A DNA stretch of 6,592 nt. Source: DASSHC01 sp035693105 (GTDB lineage: Bacteria > Chloroflexota > Chloroflexia > Thermomicrobiales > Thermomicrobiaceae). The notes under the pieces are model-generated. The model saw nothing but the letters and a program-made list of their open reading frames with translations. It was not told the DNA's origin and made no database searches. The translations under genes and the position numbers were made by a program. This document shows, piece by piece, positions 1 to 5,593 of the stretch. The stretch spans positions 1-6,592 of the forward strand of contig DASSHC010000356.1 of NCBI GenBank assembly GCA_035693105.1, written 5' to 3'. Position 1 is the first letter of the stretch. Every line of letters starts with the position of its first letter.

Positions 1-1
1 G

Positions 2-49
2 CTACGTCAGCACCTCAGCAGCGGGGACATGAGGGAGCTCGGGCGGTGA
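2..49 (+). CDS. Possible 3' end of an upstream gene (partial)
   Basis: Frame 2 is open from the window edge and reads LRQHLSSGDMRELGR before a TGA at 47-49. Thirteen of its fifteen codons end in G or C, as in the clear genes of this window, and the tail has an ordinary soluble-protein composition. The other two plus frames stop at 67-69 and about 30. Fifteen residues are too few to assign a family, so no function is proposed. It could be chance open frame in GC-rich DNA. If real, the upstream gene ends 70 bp before the GT4 gene on the same strand. Confidence 0.35.
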   Translation, partial: LRQHLSSGDMRELGR

Positions 50-77
50 ATACCGACGATCGGCAATAATCCAGCGA

Positions 78-99
78 GGGCAGACGCAGGGGTCTGCCC
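78..99. repeat. Perfect 8-bp inverted repeat (hairpin) upstream of the GT4 gene
   Basis: GGGCAGAC (78-85) and GTCTGCCC (92-99) are exact reverse complements around a 6-nt loop, GCAGGG. No T-run follows on the plus strand, so it is not a convincing intrinsic terminator. It ends six bases before the presumed Shine-Dalgarno site of the next gene. The form, a GGGCAGAC arm followed by GTCTGCCCCTACC, resembles short dispersed palindromes I recall from intergenic DNA of Chloroflexota. That comparison is from memory and only one copy is present here. Confidence 0.55.
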
Positions 100-104
100 C
101 TACC

Positions 105-110
105 GGGGAG
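105..110 (+). promoter_or_regulatory. Shine-Dalgarno site supporting the GTG start at 120
   Basis: GGGGAG lies 9 nt before the GTG at 120, within the usual spacing. It favours this start over the in-frame ATG at 177, which has only a weak GGGTG upstream. Confidence 0.5.
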
Positions 111-119
111 CGGACGGGA

Positions 120-1397
120 GTGGCGGAACTGCGCGCCGGCCCGGCTAGTACACCTCAGACCATTCCGGGTGTCTACATGCTCGGCACGTTCGGCCTACGG
201 CCCAAGGCCACGCTCAGCCGGCGTGCGCTCGGTATGGCTCATGCACTTGCCGAGCGCGGCTGGCGCTTCCAGCTCGGCACCACCCCCTGGGACAATCCGG
301 CCGACGCGGGAGCCTGCTGGATCGACGGCGATGTGCTGGTGCGCAACACCCACGTCACCCGGCCGCTCCTCTGGCCGTTGGCGGCACGCGAGCTGACGCG
401 CTGGGCGACCCCCTTTCGGCCGGCGCTGGTGCACCTTTTCAAGCCCAAGGGTTTCGGTGATCTGGCCGCGCGCCGGCTGGCGCGCCGCCTGCCCGTCGTG
501 GTCGACATGGACGACTGGGAGGGCGACGGCGGCTGGAACGACGTTGGCGGCTACGGGTTCCTGGCGCGACGCCTGTTCGACTGGCAGGAGCGCTCCTGGC
601 CCCGGTGCGGCGTGGTCATCACCGCCGCCAGCCAGACGCTGGCCGAGCGCGCGCTCGAGCTGGGCGCCGCGCCCGAGCGCGTCCACTACATCCCCAACGG
701 ACTGACGCGCGCGCGCTTCGGGGAGCTGGCCCCGCAGCCCGGCGCAAGTGGGAGTTTTCGCGCCCTGCACGGCCTCGGCGACGACCCGCTCGTGCTCCTC
801 TACACCCGCTTCGTCGAGTTCGCCCCGGAGTCGATCGCCGCCGCCCTGGCCGCGCTGCGCCGCCGCCGGCCGGAGACCCGGCTGGTCATCGCCGGCGGTT
901 CGGCCGATGGGCGCGCCGAGGCCGCGCTGCGCGGCGCGGCCCAGCGAGCCGGGTTGAACGACGCCATCGTTTGGCTGGGCTGGATCGAGCCGCGCGATCT
1001 GGCCTCCATCACCGCCGCCAGCGACGTCGCCATCCACCCCTTCGACGACACCCGGCTCAATGCATCCAAGTCCCCGGTCAAGCTGCTGGAGCTGCTGGCG
1101 AGCGGCCTGCCGGTCGTGACGACCGCCGTGGGCGAGAACCGGCACGTCGTAGAGGACGGCACCAGCGGTCTGCTGGCGCCGCCTGGCGACACGGAGGCTC
1201 TGGCGGCGCGGGTCGCCGAGCTGCTGGCCGCGCCGGAGCGGCGCCGGGCGATCGGCGCGGCGGGCCGGCAGCGGGTGGAGCGCGCCTTTCTCTGGCAGGG
1301 GCTTGCCCCGCTGGTCGAGACGGCGTACCGTGACGCTCTCGGCCCGGCGACGCCCAGCGCTGGTACTGGACGTGCTGGTAGGGGAGAGCAGCGCTGA
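120..1397 (+). CDS. Glycosyltransferase family 4 (GT-B fold) protein
   Basis: This 425-residue protein should move a sugar from a nucleotide-sugar donor to a cell-surface polysaccharide, glycolipid or secondary metabolite; neither donor nor acceptor can be read from sequence. The N-terminal half (about 17-195) is the acceptor-side Rossmann domain and ends with the typical YIPNGL linker. The C-terminal donor domain begins at PLVLLYTRF, where R230 sits at the usual phosphate-contact position. It continues with LVIAGG, VWLGWIE, AASDVAIHPF and KSPVKLLELLASGLPVV. E324 is the second Glu of the family's E-x7-E motif, but the first is Ser (S316), a variant seen among GT4 proteins with a KSPxKLxE loop. 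No signal peptide or membrane helix is visible, so a cytoplasmic or peripheral membrane location is likely. GTG 120 has a well-spaced GGGGAG; ATG 177 (residue 20), just before the first conserved strand, is a possible alternative. Two GT9 genes lie downstream, so it may belong to the same envelope-glycan set despite the intervening housekeeping genes. Confidence 0.88.
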   Translation: MAELRAGPASTPQTIPGVYMLGTFGLRPKATLSRRALGMAHALAERGWRFQLGTTPWDNPADAGACWIDGDVLVRNTHVTRPLLWPLAARELTRWATPFRPALVHLFKPKGFGDLAARRLARRLPVVVDMDDWEGDGGWNDVGGYGFLARRLFDWQERSWPRCGVVITAASQTLAERALELGAAPERVHYIPNGLTRARFGELAPQPGASGSFRALHGLGDDPLVLLYTRFVEFAPESIAAALAALRRRRPETRLVIAGGSADGRAEAALRGAAQRAGLNDAIVWLGWIEPRDLASITAASDVAIHPFDDTRLNASKSPVKLLELLASGLPVVTTAVGENRHVVEDGTSGLLAPPGDTEALAARVAELLAAPERRRAIGAAGRQRVERAFLWQGLAPLVETAYRDALGPATPSAGTGRAGRGEQR

Positions 1398-1468
1398 GGC
1401 GGGAGCTGCTGCGGCCCGGCGCTCATAGGCGATCGCACGCGACGATCAACGACATATGACAAAAGAAA

Positions 1469-1489
1469 GTTGACACCGGGCGACTCAAG
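1469..1489. promoter_or_regulatory. Possible HspR operator (HAIR-like inverted repeat)
   Basis: HspR repressors of actinobacteria and some other phyla bind CTTGAGT-N7-ACTCAAG. Here GTTGACA (1469-1475), seven bases, then ACTCAAG (1483-1489) gives the same geometry. The right half matches 7 of 7 and the left half 4 of 7 (the TTGA core), 11 of 14 overall. The left half coincides with the -35 box, which itself supplies TTGA, so the left match is less independent than it looks; the right half lies in the promoter spacer. A bound protein would block RNA polymerase. The downstream gene encodes a DnaJ-family protein, a classic HspR target. No hspR gene is in the window. Confidence 0.45.
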
Positions 1490-1499
1490 GTTATAGAAT
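1470..1499 (+). promoter_or_regulatory. Sigma-70-type promoter for the dnaJ gene
   Basis: A perfect -35 box TTGACA (1470-1475) is followed after 18 nt by TAGAAT (1494-1499), five of six matches to TATAAT. An overlapping TATAGA at 1492 gives a 16-nt spacer. Transcription would start near 1506, giving a leader of about 35 nt before the ATG at 1542. The surrounding 1440-1500 stretch is markedly richer in A+T than the flanking genes. The rest of the 144-bp intergenic region (1398-1541) shows no convincing terminator for the GT4 gene. Confidence 0.7.
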
Positions 1500-1541
1500 T
1501 GGTCCGCTGGAGTGCCGCGCATCGCGTAATCCGAGGTCACG

Positions 1542-2564
1542 ATGGAGTTCAAGGACTACTACCAAATACTGGGTGTGCCCCGGACGGCCAGCGAGGCTGA
1601 GATCAAGAAGGCGTACCGCAAGAAGGCACGCGAGTATCATCCTGATGTCAACAAGGCCGCCGGGGCCGAGGAGCGCTTCAAGGAACTGAACGAGGCCTAC
1701 GAAGTCCTGAAGGACAAGGACAAGCGCCAGCGCTACGACCGCTTCGGGGCCGACTGGGAGCGCTACCAGCAGGCCGAGACGGCCAGCACCGCCGGGGCTG
1801 GCGGTGACTTCGAGGACTGGTTCCGCGGCTACACCGGCGAGCCGGAGTACCAGACTCAGAGCGGCGGACGCGGGGGCTTCTCCGATTTCTTCGAGAATCT
1901 CTTCGGCGGAGCCGGCGAGACCATCGGCGGCACCACCACGCGGCGCCGCGCCCGCGCCCCGCGCCGCGGCCAGGACTATGAGTACCCCATCGACGTCTCG
2001 CTCGGCGACGCCTATCACGGTGTCTCCCGGCGCTTCGACGTGACCGTCGAGGAGCGCTGCGAGGTCTGCGGCGGCGCCGGCATGAACGGGCATGGCGTCT
2101 GCCAGGCCTGCAACGGTCGCGGCTTCCAGCCGCGCACCAAGACGCTGGAAGTCAAGATCCCGGCCGGGGTGCGGAATGGCTCGCGTGTGCGCATGGCGGG
2201 TCAGGGCGGGCCGGGCGCCAACGGGGGTGCGGCCGGCGACATTATCCTGATCGTCAACCTCATGCCGAATCCGAACTTCGAGCTGGATGGCGACAACATC
2301 CGCACCAGCGTCGACGTGCCGCTCTACACCGCGCTGCTCGGCGGCGATGTGCGCGTGCGGACGCTCGATAAGCCGGTCGAGCTGCACATTCCGGCTGAGA
2401 CGCAGAACGGGCAGGTCTTCCGCTTGCGCGGCAAGGGGATGCCCGCGCTCAAGGGCGATCGCCACGGCGACATGCTGGCCCGGGTCAACGTCCGCCTGCC
2501 GCGCCAGCTCAGCGAGGAGCAACGCAAGCTCTTCGAGGAACTGCGCCAGCTCGAGCACGCCTAA
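1542..2564 (+). CDS. dnaJ: DnaJ/CbpA-type Hsp40 co-chaperone with a shortened zinc region
   Basis: This 340-residue cytoplasmic co-chaperone should stimulate the DnaK ATPase and deliver unfolded clients. The J domain (about 4-70) has the DYYQILGV start and the essential HPD at 33-35. A Gly/Phe-rich linker (about 75-130, with GGFSDFFENLFGG) follows. C-terminal domain I runs from about 147 and domain II from about 248 (DGDNI, LLGGDVRV, FRLRGKGMP). Within domain I are only two CxxCxGxG motifs, C173-C176 and C187-C190. Classical DnaJ has four and CbpA has none, so this protein is intermediate and could bind one zinc ion. It is shorter than the roughly 375-residue classical DnaJ. ATG 1542 is supported by GAGGT at 1533-1537, with a rather short 4-nt spacing. 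The gene has its own promoter and a possible HspR site. No dnaK or grpE is adjacent, so it may be a secondary DnaJ. purA begins 86 bp downstream. Confidence 0.93.
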   Translation: MEFKDYYQILGVPRTASEAEIKKAYRKKAREYHPDVNKAAGAEERFKELNEAYEVLKDKDKRQRYDRFGADWERYQQAETASTAGAGGDFEDWFRGYTGEPEYQTQSGGRGGFSDFFENLFGGAGETIGGTTTRRRARAPRRGQDYEYPIDVSLGDAYHGVSRRFDVTVEERCEVCGGAGMNGHGVCQACNGRGFQPRTKTLEVKIPAGVRNGSRVRMAGQGGPGANGGAAGDIILIVNLMPNPNFELDGDNIRTSVDVPLYTALLGGDVRVRTLDKPVELHIPAETQNGQVFRLRGKGMPALKGDRHGDMLARVNVRLPRQLSEEQRKLFEELRQLEHA

Positions 2565-2584
2565 CCCAGTCGAATCGGCCCGCG

Positions 2585-2593
2585 TGTTAAAAT
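2585..2593 (+). promoter_or_regulatory. Possible extended -10 promoter element upstream of purA
   Basis: TGTTAAAAT contains TAAAAT (2588-2593, five of six matches to TATAAT) preceded by TG-N, the extended -10 arrangement. It is an isolated A+T-rich patch in the 86-bp gap between dnaJ and purA. No good -35 box is found 16-18 nt upstream (CCCAGT). It would start transcripts near 2600, suiting translation from GTG 2651. purA could equally be read through from the dnaJ promoter. Confidence 0.35.
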
Positions 2594-2639
2594 TTCCGAT
2601 GGCCCATGGCGCGACGGCAGGGCCTGCGAGCGTGTGAGC

Positions 2640-2645
2640 GGGAGA
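2640..2645 (+). promoter_or_regulatory. Shine-Dalgarno site that fixes the purA start at GTG 2651
   Basis: GGGAGA ends 5 nt before GTG 2651. The in-frame ATG at 2606 lacks a comparable site and would add 15 residues (MARRQGLRACERENS) that do not look like a PurA N-terminus. Confidence 0.65.
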
Positions 2646-2650
2646 ACAGC

Positions 2651-3961
2651 GTGTCCGTTTCCATCATCATCGGCGGCCAGTGGGGCGACGAGGCTAAGGG
2701 GAAGGTCACCGATCTCCTCACGTCGCGGGCCCAGATGGCCATCCGGCCCAACGGCAGCACCAACGCCGGCCACACGGTCGTCACCGATCAGGGCACCTTC
2801 AAGTTCCACCTGATCCCGTCGGGCATCCTCTATCCGCACTGCGTCTGTGTTATCGGCGCCGGGGTGGCGATCAATCCCGCCGAATTGCTCAACGAGATGG
2901 CCGAGTTGCGCCAGCGCGGACTCGACCTCAGCCGCCTCTACATCAGCGACCGCGCCAACGTGATCATGCCCTACCACCCGATCCTCGATCGCCTGGAGGA
3001 GGAGCGGCGCGGTGCGCAGAGCGTCGGCACGACGCTGAAGGGGAATGGCCCGGCCTATACCGACAAGGTCGGCCGGCTGGGCATCCGCGTGGCCGATCTG
3101 CTGGAAGAGTCGGCGCTGATCGAGCGGCTGCGCCTGGCGATCCCGGCCAAAAACGTGATCCTCGGCAGTCTCTACAACGCCGAACCGCTCGACGCCTCGG
3201 AGATTCTGGAGCAGTACGTGGCGATGGGCGAGCTGCTCGCGCCCCACGTGCGCCAGGCCGAGGTATTGGTGCAGGACGCCATCGCCGCCGGGCAGACGGT
3301 GTTGATCGAGGGCGCCCAGGCCAGCATGCTCGATCTCGACTACGGCACCTATCCCTACGTCACCTCGACGACGCCGACCGCGGCCGGCGCCTGCCAGGGC
3401 GCGGGCGTCGGGCCGACCCAGGTCGACCAGGTGATCGGCGTCTACAAGGCCTACACCACCCGTGTCGGCGCCGGCCCCTTCCCGAGCGAGCTCCACGATG
3501 CCGCCGGCGAGCGCCTGCGCGAGCGCGGCGACGAGTACGGCACCACCACCGGGCGGCCGCGCCGCGTCGGCTGGTTCGACGCCGTGGCGGCCAGGTACAC
3601 CGCCCGGCTCAACGGCGTGACCCAGGTGGCCCTGACCAAGTTCGACGTGCTCGACGAGCTGGCGGAGATCCCGATCTGCGTCGGCTACCGCAGCGACGGC
3701 GACCAATTGGTCGCGCCGCCGGCCACCATCGAGGCTTACGAGCGCGTCCAGCCGGTCTACGAGATCCTGCCCGGCTGGCGGCAGAGTACGGCCAGCCTGC
3801 GCGACGAGTCGGCGCTTCCGCCGGCGGCCCGGCGCTATGTCGAGCGCATTCAGGAGCTGCTGGGCGTGCCGATCGCGCTGATCGGCACCGGGCCGCACCG
3901 CGATCAGACGATCTGGCGCGCGGACGCGCGGCGCTTGACGGCGGCCCGCGCCAGCGACTAG
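2651..3961 (+). CDS. purA: Adenylosuccinate synthase
   Basis: PurA condenses IMP with aspartate using GTP to give adenylosuccinate, the first committed step to AMP, in the cytosol. The 436-residue length fits the family (about 430). From GTG 2651 the protein opens with the GTP-binding loop GGQWGDEAKGK (8-18) and NAGHT (38-42). D13 and H41 take the positions of the catalytic Asp and His of the E. coli enzyme (mature numbering), which supports this start. Further motifs are GTTLKGNGPAYTDK (126-139), EGAQ (220-223), YTTRVGAGPFPSE around R271, the aspartate loop TTTGRPRR (298-305), the guanine-recognition TKFD (329-332) and C-terminal IGTGPHRDQTI. Departures from the common consensus are A15 for Gly in GDEGKGK, N132 for Ile in GIGPAY, PNGS for FQGG before NAGHT, and TSTTPT for TSSNT. 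Some are probably lineage-specific, and the key catalytic residues are intact. The alternative upstream start is ATG 2606. fabZ follows after 47 bp. Confidence 0.96.
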   Translation: MSVSIIIGGQWGDEAKGKVTDLLTSRAQMAIRPNGSTNAGHTVVTDQGTFKFHLIPSGILYPHCVCVIGAGVAINPAELLNEMAELRQRGLDLSRLYISDRANVIMPYHPILDRLEEERRGAQSVGTTLKGNGPAYTDKVGRLGIRVADLLEESALIERLRLAIPAKNVILGSLYNAEPLDASEILEQYVAMGELLAPHVRQAEVLVQDAIAAGQTVLIEGAQASMLDLDYGTYPYVTSTTPTAAGACQGAGVGPTQVDQVIGVYKAYTTRVGAGPFPSELHDAAGERLRERGDEYGTTTGRPRRVGWFDAVAARYTARLNGVTQVALTKFDVLDELAEIPICVGYRSDGDQLVAPPATIEAYERVQPVYEILPGWRQSTASLRDESALPPAARRYVERIQELLGVPIALIGTGPHRDQTIWRADARRLTAARASD

Positions 3962-3976
3962 GCTTCCGCCGATTCA

Positions 3977-4000
3977 CCTTTGAGCGACTGAGATCAAAGG
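3977..4000 (+). promoter_or_regulatory. Hairpin sequestering the fabZ Shine-Dalgarno site
   Basis: CCTTTGA (3977-3983) and TCAAAGG (3994-4000) are perfect reverse complements around a 10-nt loop. The right arm contains most of AAAGGAG (3996-4002), the Shine-Dalgarno sequence 6 nt before the fabZ GTG. In RNA the left arm would act as an anti-Shine-Dalgarno strand and lower initiation unless opened, for example by translation through the purA end, heat or a ligand. It could also be a DNA operator, since its half-sites are symmetric. No U-run follows, so it is not a terminator. Confidence 0.45.
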
Positions 4001-4008
4001 AGCGGCCT

Positions 4009-4449
4009 GTGCTCGACGCGCGCCAGATCCAAGCGATCATCCCGCACCGCTACCCCTTCCTCCTGGTGGACCGCATCCTGGAGGTCGAGTGGGGCCAGCG
4101 TGCGGTCGGAATCAAGAACGTGACCATCGACGAGCCCTTCTTCCAGGGACATTTCCCGGGCATGCCGGTGATGCCCGGCGTCCTGATCGTCGAGGCGCTG
4201 GCCCAGGTCGGCGCGGTGGCGCTCCTCGGACAAGACGAGCACCAGGGCAAGCTAGCCTACTTCGCGGGCATCGACGGGGTGCGCTTCAAGCGGCAGGTGG
4301 TGCCCGGCGACACGCTGCGGTTGGAGGTCGAGCTGGGCAAGCTACGCCGGGGTGTGGGAGTCGGCAACGCGGTCGCGACGGTCGAGGGTGAGCTCGCCGC
4401 GCGCGGCGAGCTGATGTTTGCGCTGGTCGATGCCGCTCGTCAGCCCTGA
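4009..4449 (+). CDS. fabZ: 3-hydroxyacyl-[acyl-carrier-protein] dehydratase FabZ
   Basis: FabZ removes water from 3-hydroxyacyl-ACP to give trans-2-enoyl-ACP in type II fatty-acid synthesis, as a cytosolic hot-dog-fold oligomer. The 146-residue length matches the family. Diagnostic features are IIPHRYPFLLVDRI (10-23), the active-site segment GHFPGMPVMPGVLIVEALAQ (47-66) with catalytic H48 and E62, YFAGIDGVRFKRQVVPGD, and the final strand of the fold. GTG 4009 has a strong AAAGGAG 6 nt upstream, covered by a hairpin. The gene overlaps the following GT9 start by 20 bp. In diderm bacteria fabZ often sits among lipid A genes, but no lpx gene is in this window, and here its neighbours are purA and two GT9 genes. 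No truncation or missing active-site residue is seen. Confidence 0.96.
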   Translation: MLDARQIQAIIPHRYPFLLVDRILEVEWGQRAVGIKNVTIDEPFFQGHFPGMPVMPGVLIVEALAQVGAVALLGQDEHQGKLAYFAGIDGVRFKRQVVPGDTLRLEVELGKLRRGVGVGNAVATVEGELAARGELMFALVDAARQP

Positions 4450-5593
4450 CCGGCTCTGGCGCAGCCGCGCGATCGAGCTGCTGGCGCGGACCGCGGATCG
4501 CGTCAGCCGCGCGCGGCACCCGGCGCCGCCGCTCGACCCCAGGCAGGTGCGGCGCATTCTGGTCGTCAAGCCCTGCTGCCTGGGCGACATGCTGATGGCG
4601 ACGCCCACGCTGCGCGCGCTCAAGCACCACTTTCCCGGCGCCGGTCTCCAGGTGCTGACCACCGACTGGTGCGTTCCCGCGCTCGACAACAACCCGCACG
4701 TGGACGGCACCCTCCCCTACCCGCAACATCCGACGCCCGTCCGGCTGCTGGCGCTGGCGCAGCGGCTGCGCCAGGAGCGCTTCGATGTCGGCGTCAGCCT
4801 CGACCGCTCGCCCCTGGTCAACGGCCTGCTGCTGCTGGCCGGTATCCCCGAGCGCGCCGGGATCGACAGCCGTGGACGCGGCGTTGGGCTGACGCGCCGG
4901 GCCGGGCCCAGGGCGGAGCAGCACGAGACCGACCTCTTTCTCTCGGTCGCCGCCGCGCTGGGCGTGCCATCCTGCGGCGAGCAGCCGGAGTTCCATCCCT
5001 CGGCGGAGGCGCGCCAGCAAGCCGCGCGGCTGGTTGGCGGCGACGATCACCCACTGGTGGTGATTCACCCCGGCGGGGCGCTCAACCCCGGCAGCGCTAT
5101 GCTCTCCAAGCGCTGGCCGGCGATCGCCTTCGGCGAGCTGGCCAGCCTGCTGGTACAGCGTGAGGGCGCCACGGTCGTGCTGGTCGGCGCGCTCTCCGAC
5201 CGCGACGCCGTGCAGGTCGCGGCCGATTTCACCGATGGGCCGGTCATTGACCTGGGAGGGCAGCTCTCGATCCCCGAGCTGGCGGCGGTGGCCGAACGTT
5301 CCGACCTCTACATCGGCAACGATAGCGGCGCCAGTCACCTCGCCGCCGCTGTGGGCACGCCGACCGTCACCATCTTCGGCCCGACCAGTCCCTCGCAGTA
5401 CCGCCCGCTCGGCACGCGCGCGCGCGTCTGCGCGCCACCTGGCAGTTGGAACCCCGATCTGGTCGGCATCGACCTGCGCGGCCGGCGCACCCCGCTCGAT
5501 CTGGCCGCGGACATCCGCGACGTCAGCGTCGACGAGGTCTTCGAGGCCTGCCGCGAGGCGCTAGCCGCGCCGCGCGAGATGCGGCGCTCGTGA
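4430..5593 (+). CDS. Glycosyltransferase family 9 protein (heptosyltransferase-like)
   Basis: This 387-residue GT-B enzyme resembles the ADP-heptose:LPS heptosyltransferases (WaaC/WaaF), but donor and acceptor are unknown here. After an Arg-rich amphipathic N-terminal stretch of about 40 residues, the first strand ILVVKPCCLGDMLMATPTLRAL places D53 where the catalytic Asp of WaaC lies. The donor domain begins with VVIHPGG (H213) and has KRWP with K227 at the phosphate-contact position. Then come VVLVGALSDRD, the DLGGQLSIPELAAVAERSD segment, and the family signature GNDSGASHLAAAVGTPTVTIFGP (N297-D298-S299-G300, H303). ATG 4430 is chosen, overlapping the end of fabZ by 20 bp. A TTG at 4418 with a weak GGCGAG upstream would add four residues, and neither start has a strong Shine-Dalgarno site, so translational coupling to fabZ is likely. 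The stop overlaps the start of a second GT9 gene. Likely role: assembly of an envelope glycan at the inner membrane face. Confidence 0.9.
   Translation: MPLVSPDRLWRSRAIELLARTADRVSRARHPAPPLDPRQVRRILVVKPCCLGDMLMATPTLRALKHHFPGAGLQVLTTDWCVPALDNNPHVDGTLPYPQHPTPVRLLALAQRLRQERFDVGVSLDRSPLVNGLLLLAGIPERAGIDSRGRGVGLTRRAGPRAEQHETDLFLSVAAALGVPSCGEQPEFHPSAEARQQAARLVGGDDHPLVVIHPGGALNPGSAMLSKRWPAIAFGELASLLVQREGATVVLVGALSDRDAVQVAADFTDGPVIDLGGQLSIPELAAVAERSDLYIGNDSGASHLAAAVGTPTVTIFGPTSPSQYRPLGTRARVCAPPGSWNPDLVGIDLRGRRTPLDLAADIRDVSVDEVFEACREALAAPREMRRS

Noticed and set aside
65..70. AATAAT as a -10 box for the GT4 gene
   Set aside because: No -35-like sequence is found at a suitable distance and no extended -10 TG is present.
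195..1145. A 316-residue minus-strand open frame opposite the GT4 gene
   Set aside because: Antisense shadow of a clear glycosyltransferase gene, with Gln/Arg/Gly-rich sequence and no motif.
1388..1411. AGCAGC/AGCTGCT pairing at the end of the GT4 gene as a terminator
   Set aside because: The stem is six pairs with a 12-nt loop, partly inside the coding region, and has no T-run.
1491..2558. A 355-residue minus-strand open frame opposite dnaJ
   Set aside because: It is a compositional shadow of the dnaJ gene and overlaps its promoter; no recognisable domain or ribosome-binding site.
2561..3898. A 445-residue open frame on the minus strand opposite purA
   Set aside because: It has the low-complexity Arg/Ala/Gly/Asp/His composition typical of antisense frames in high-GC genes and resembles no family I recognise, whereas the plus strand encodes an unmistakable PurA.
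1429..5127. Three GCGATCGC octamers (1429-1436, 2455-2462, 5120-5127) resembling the cyanobacterial HIP1 sequence
   Set aside because: Two are explained by ordinary codons in GC-rich genes, three copies are too few to argue enrichment, and nothing else suggests a cyanobacterium.
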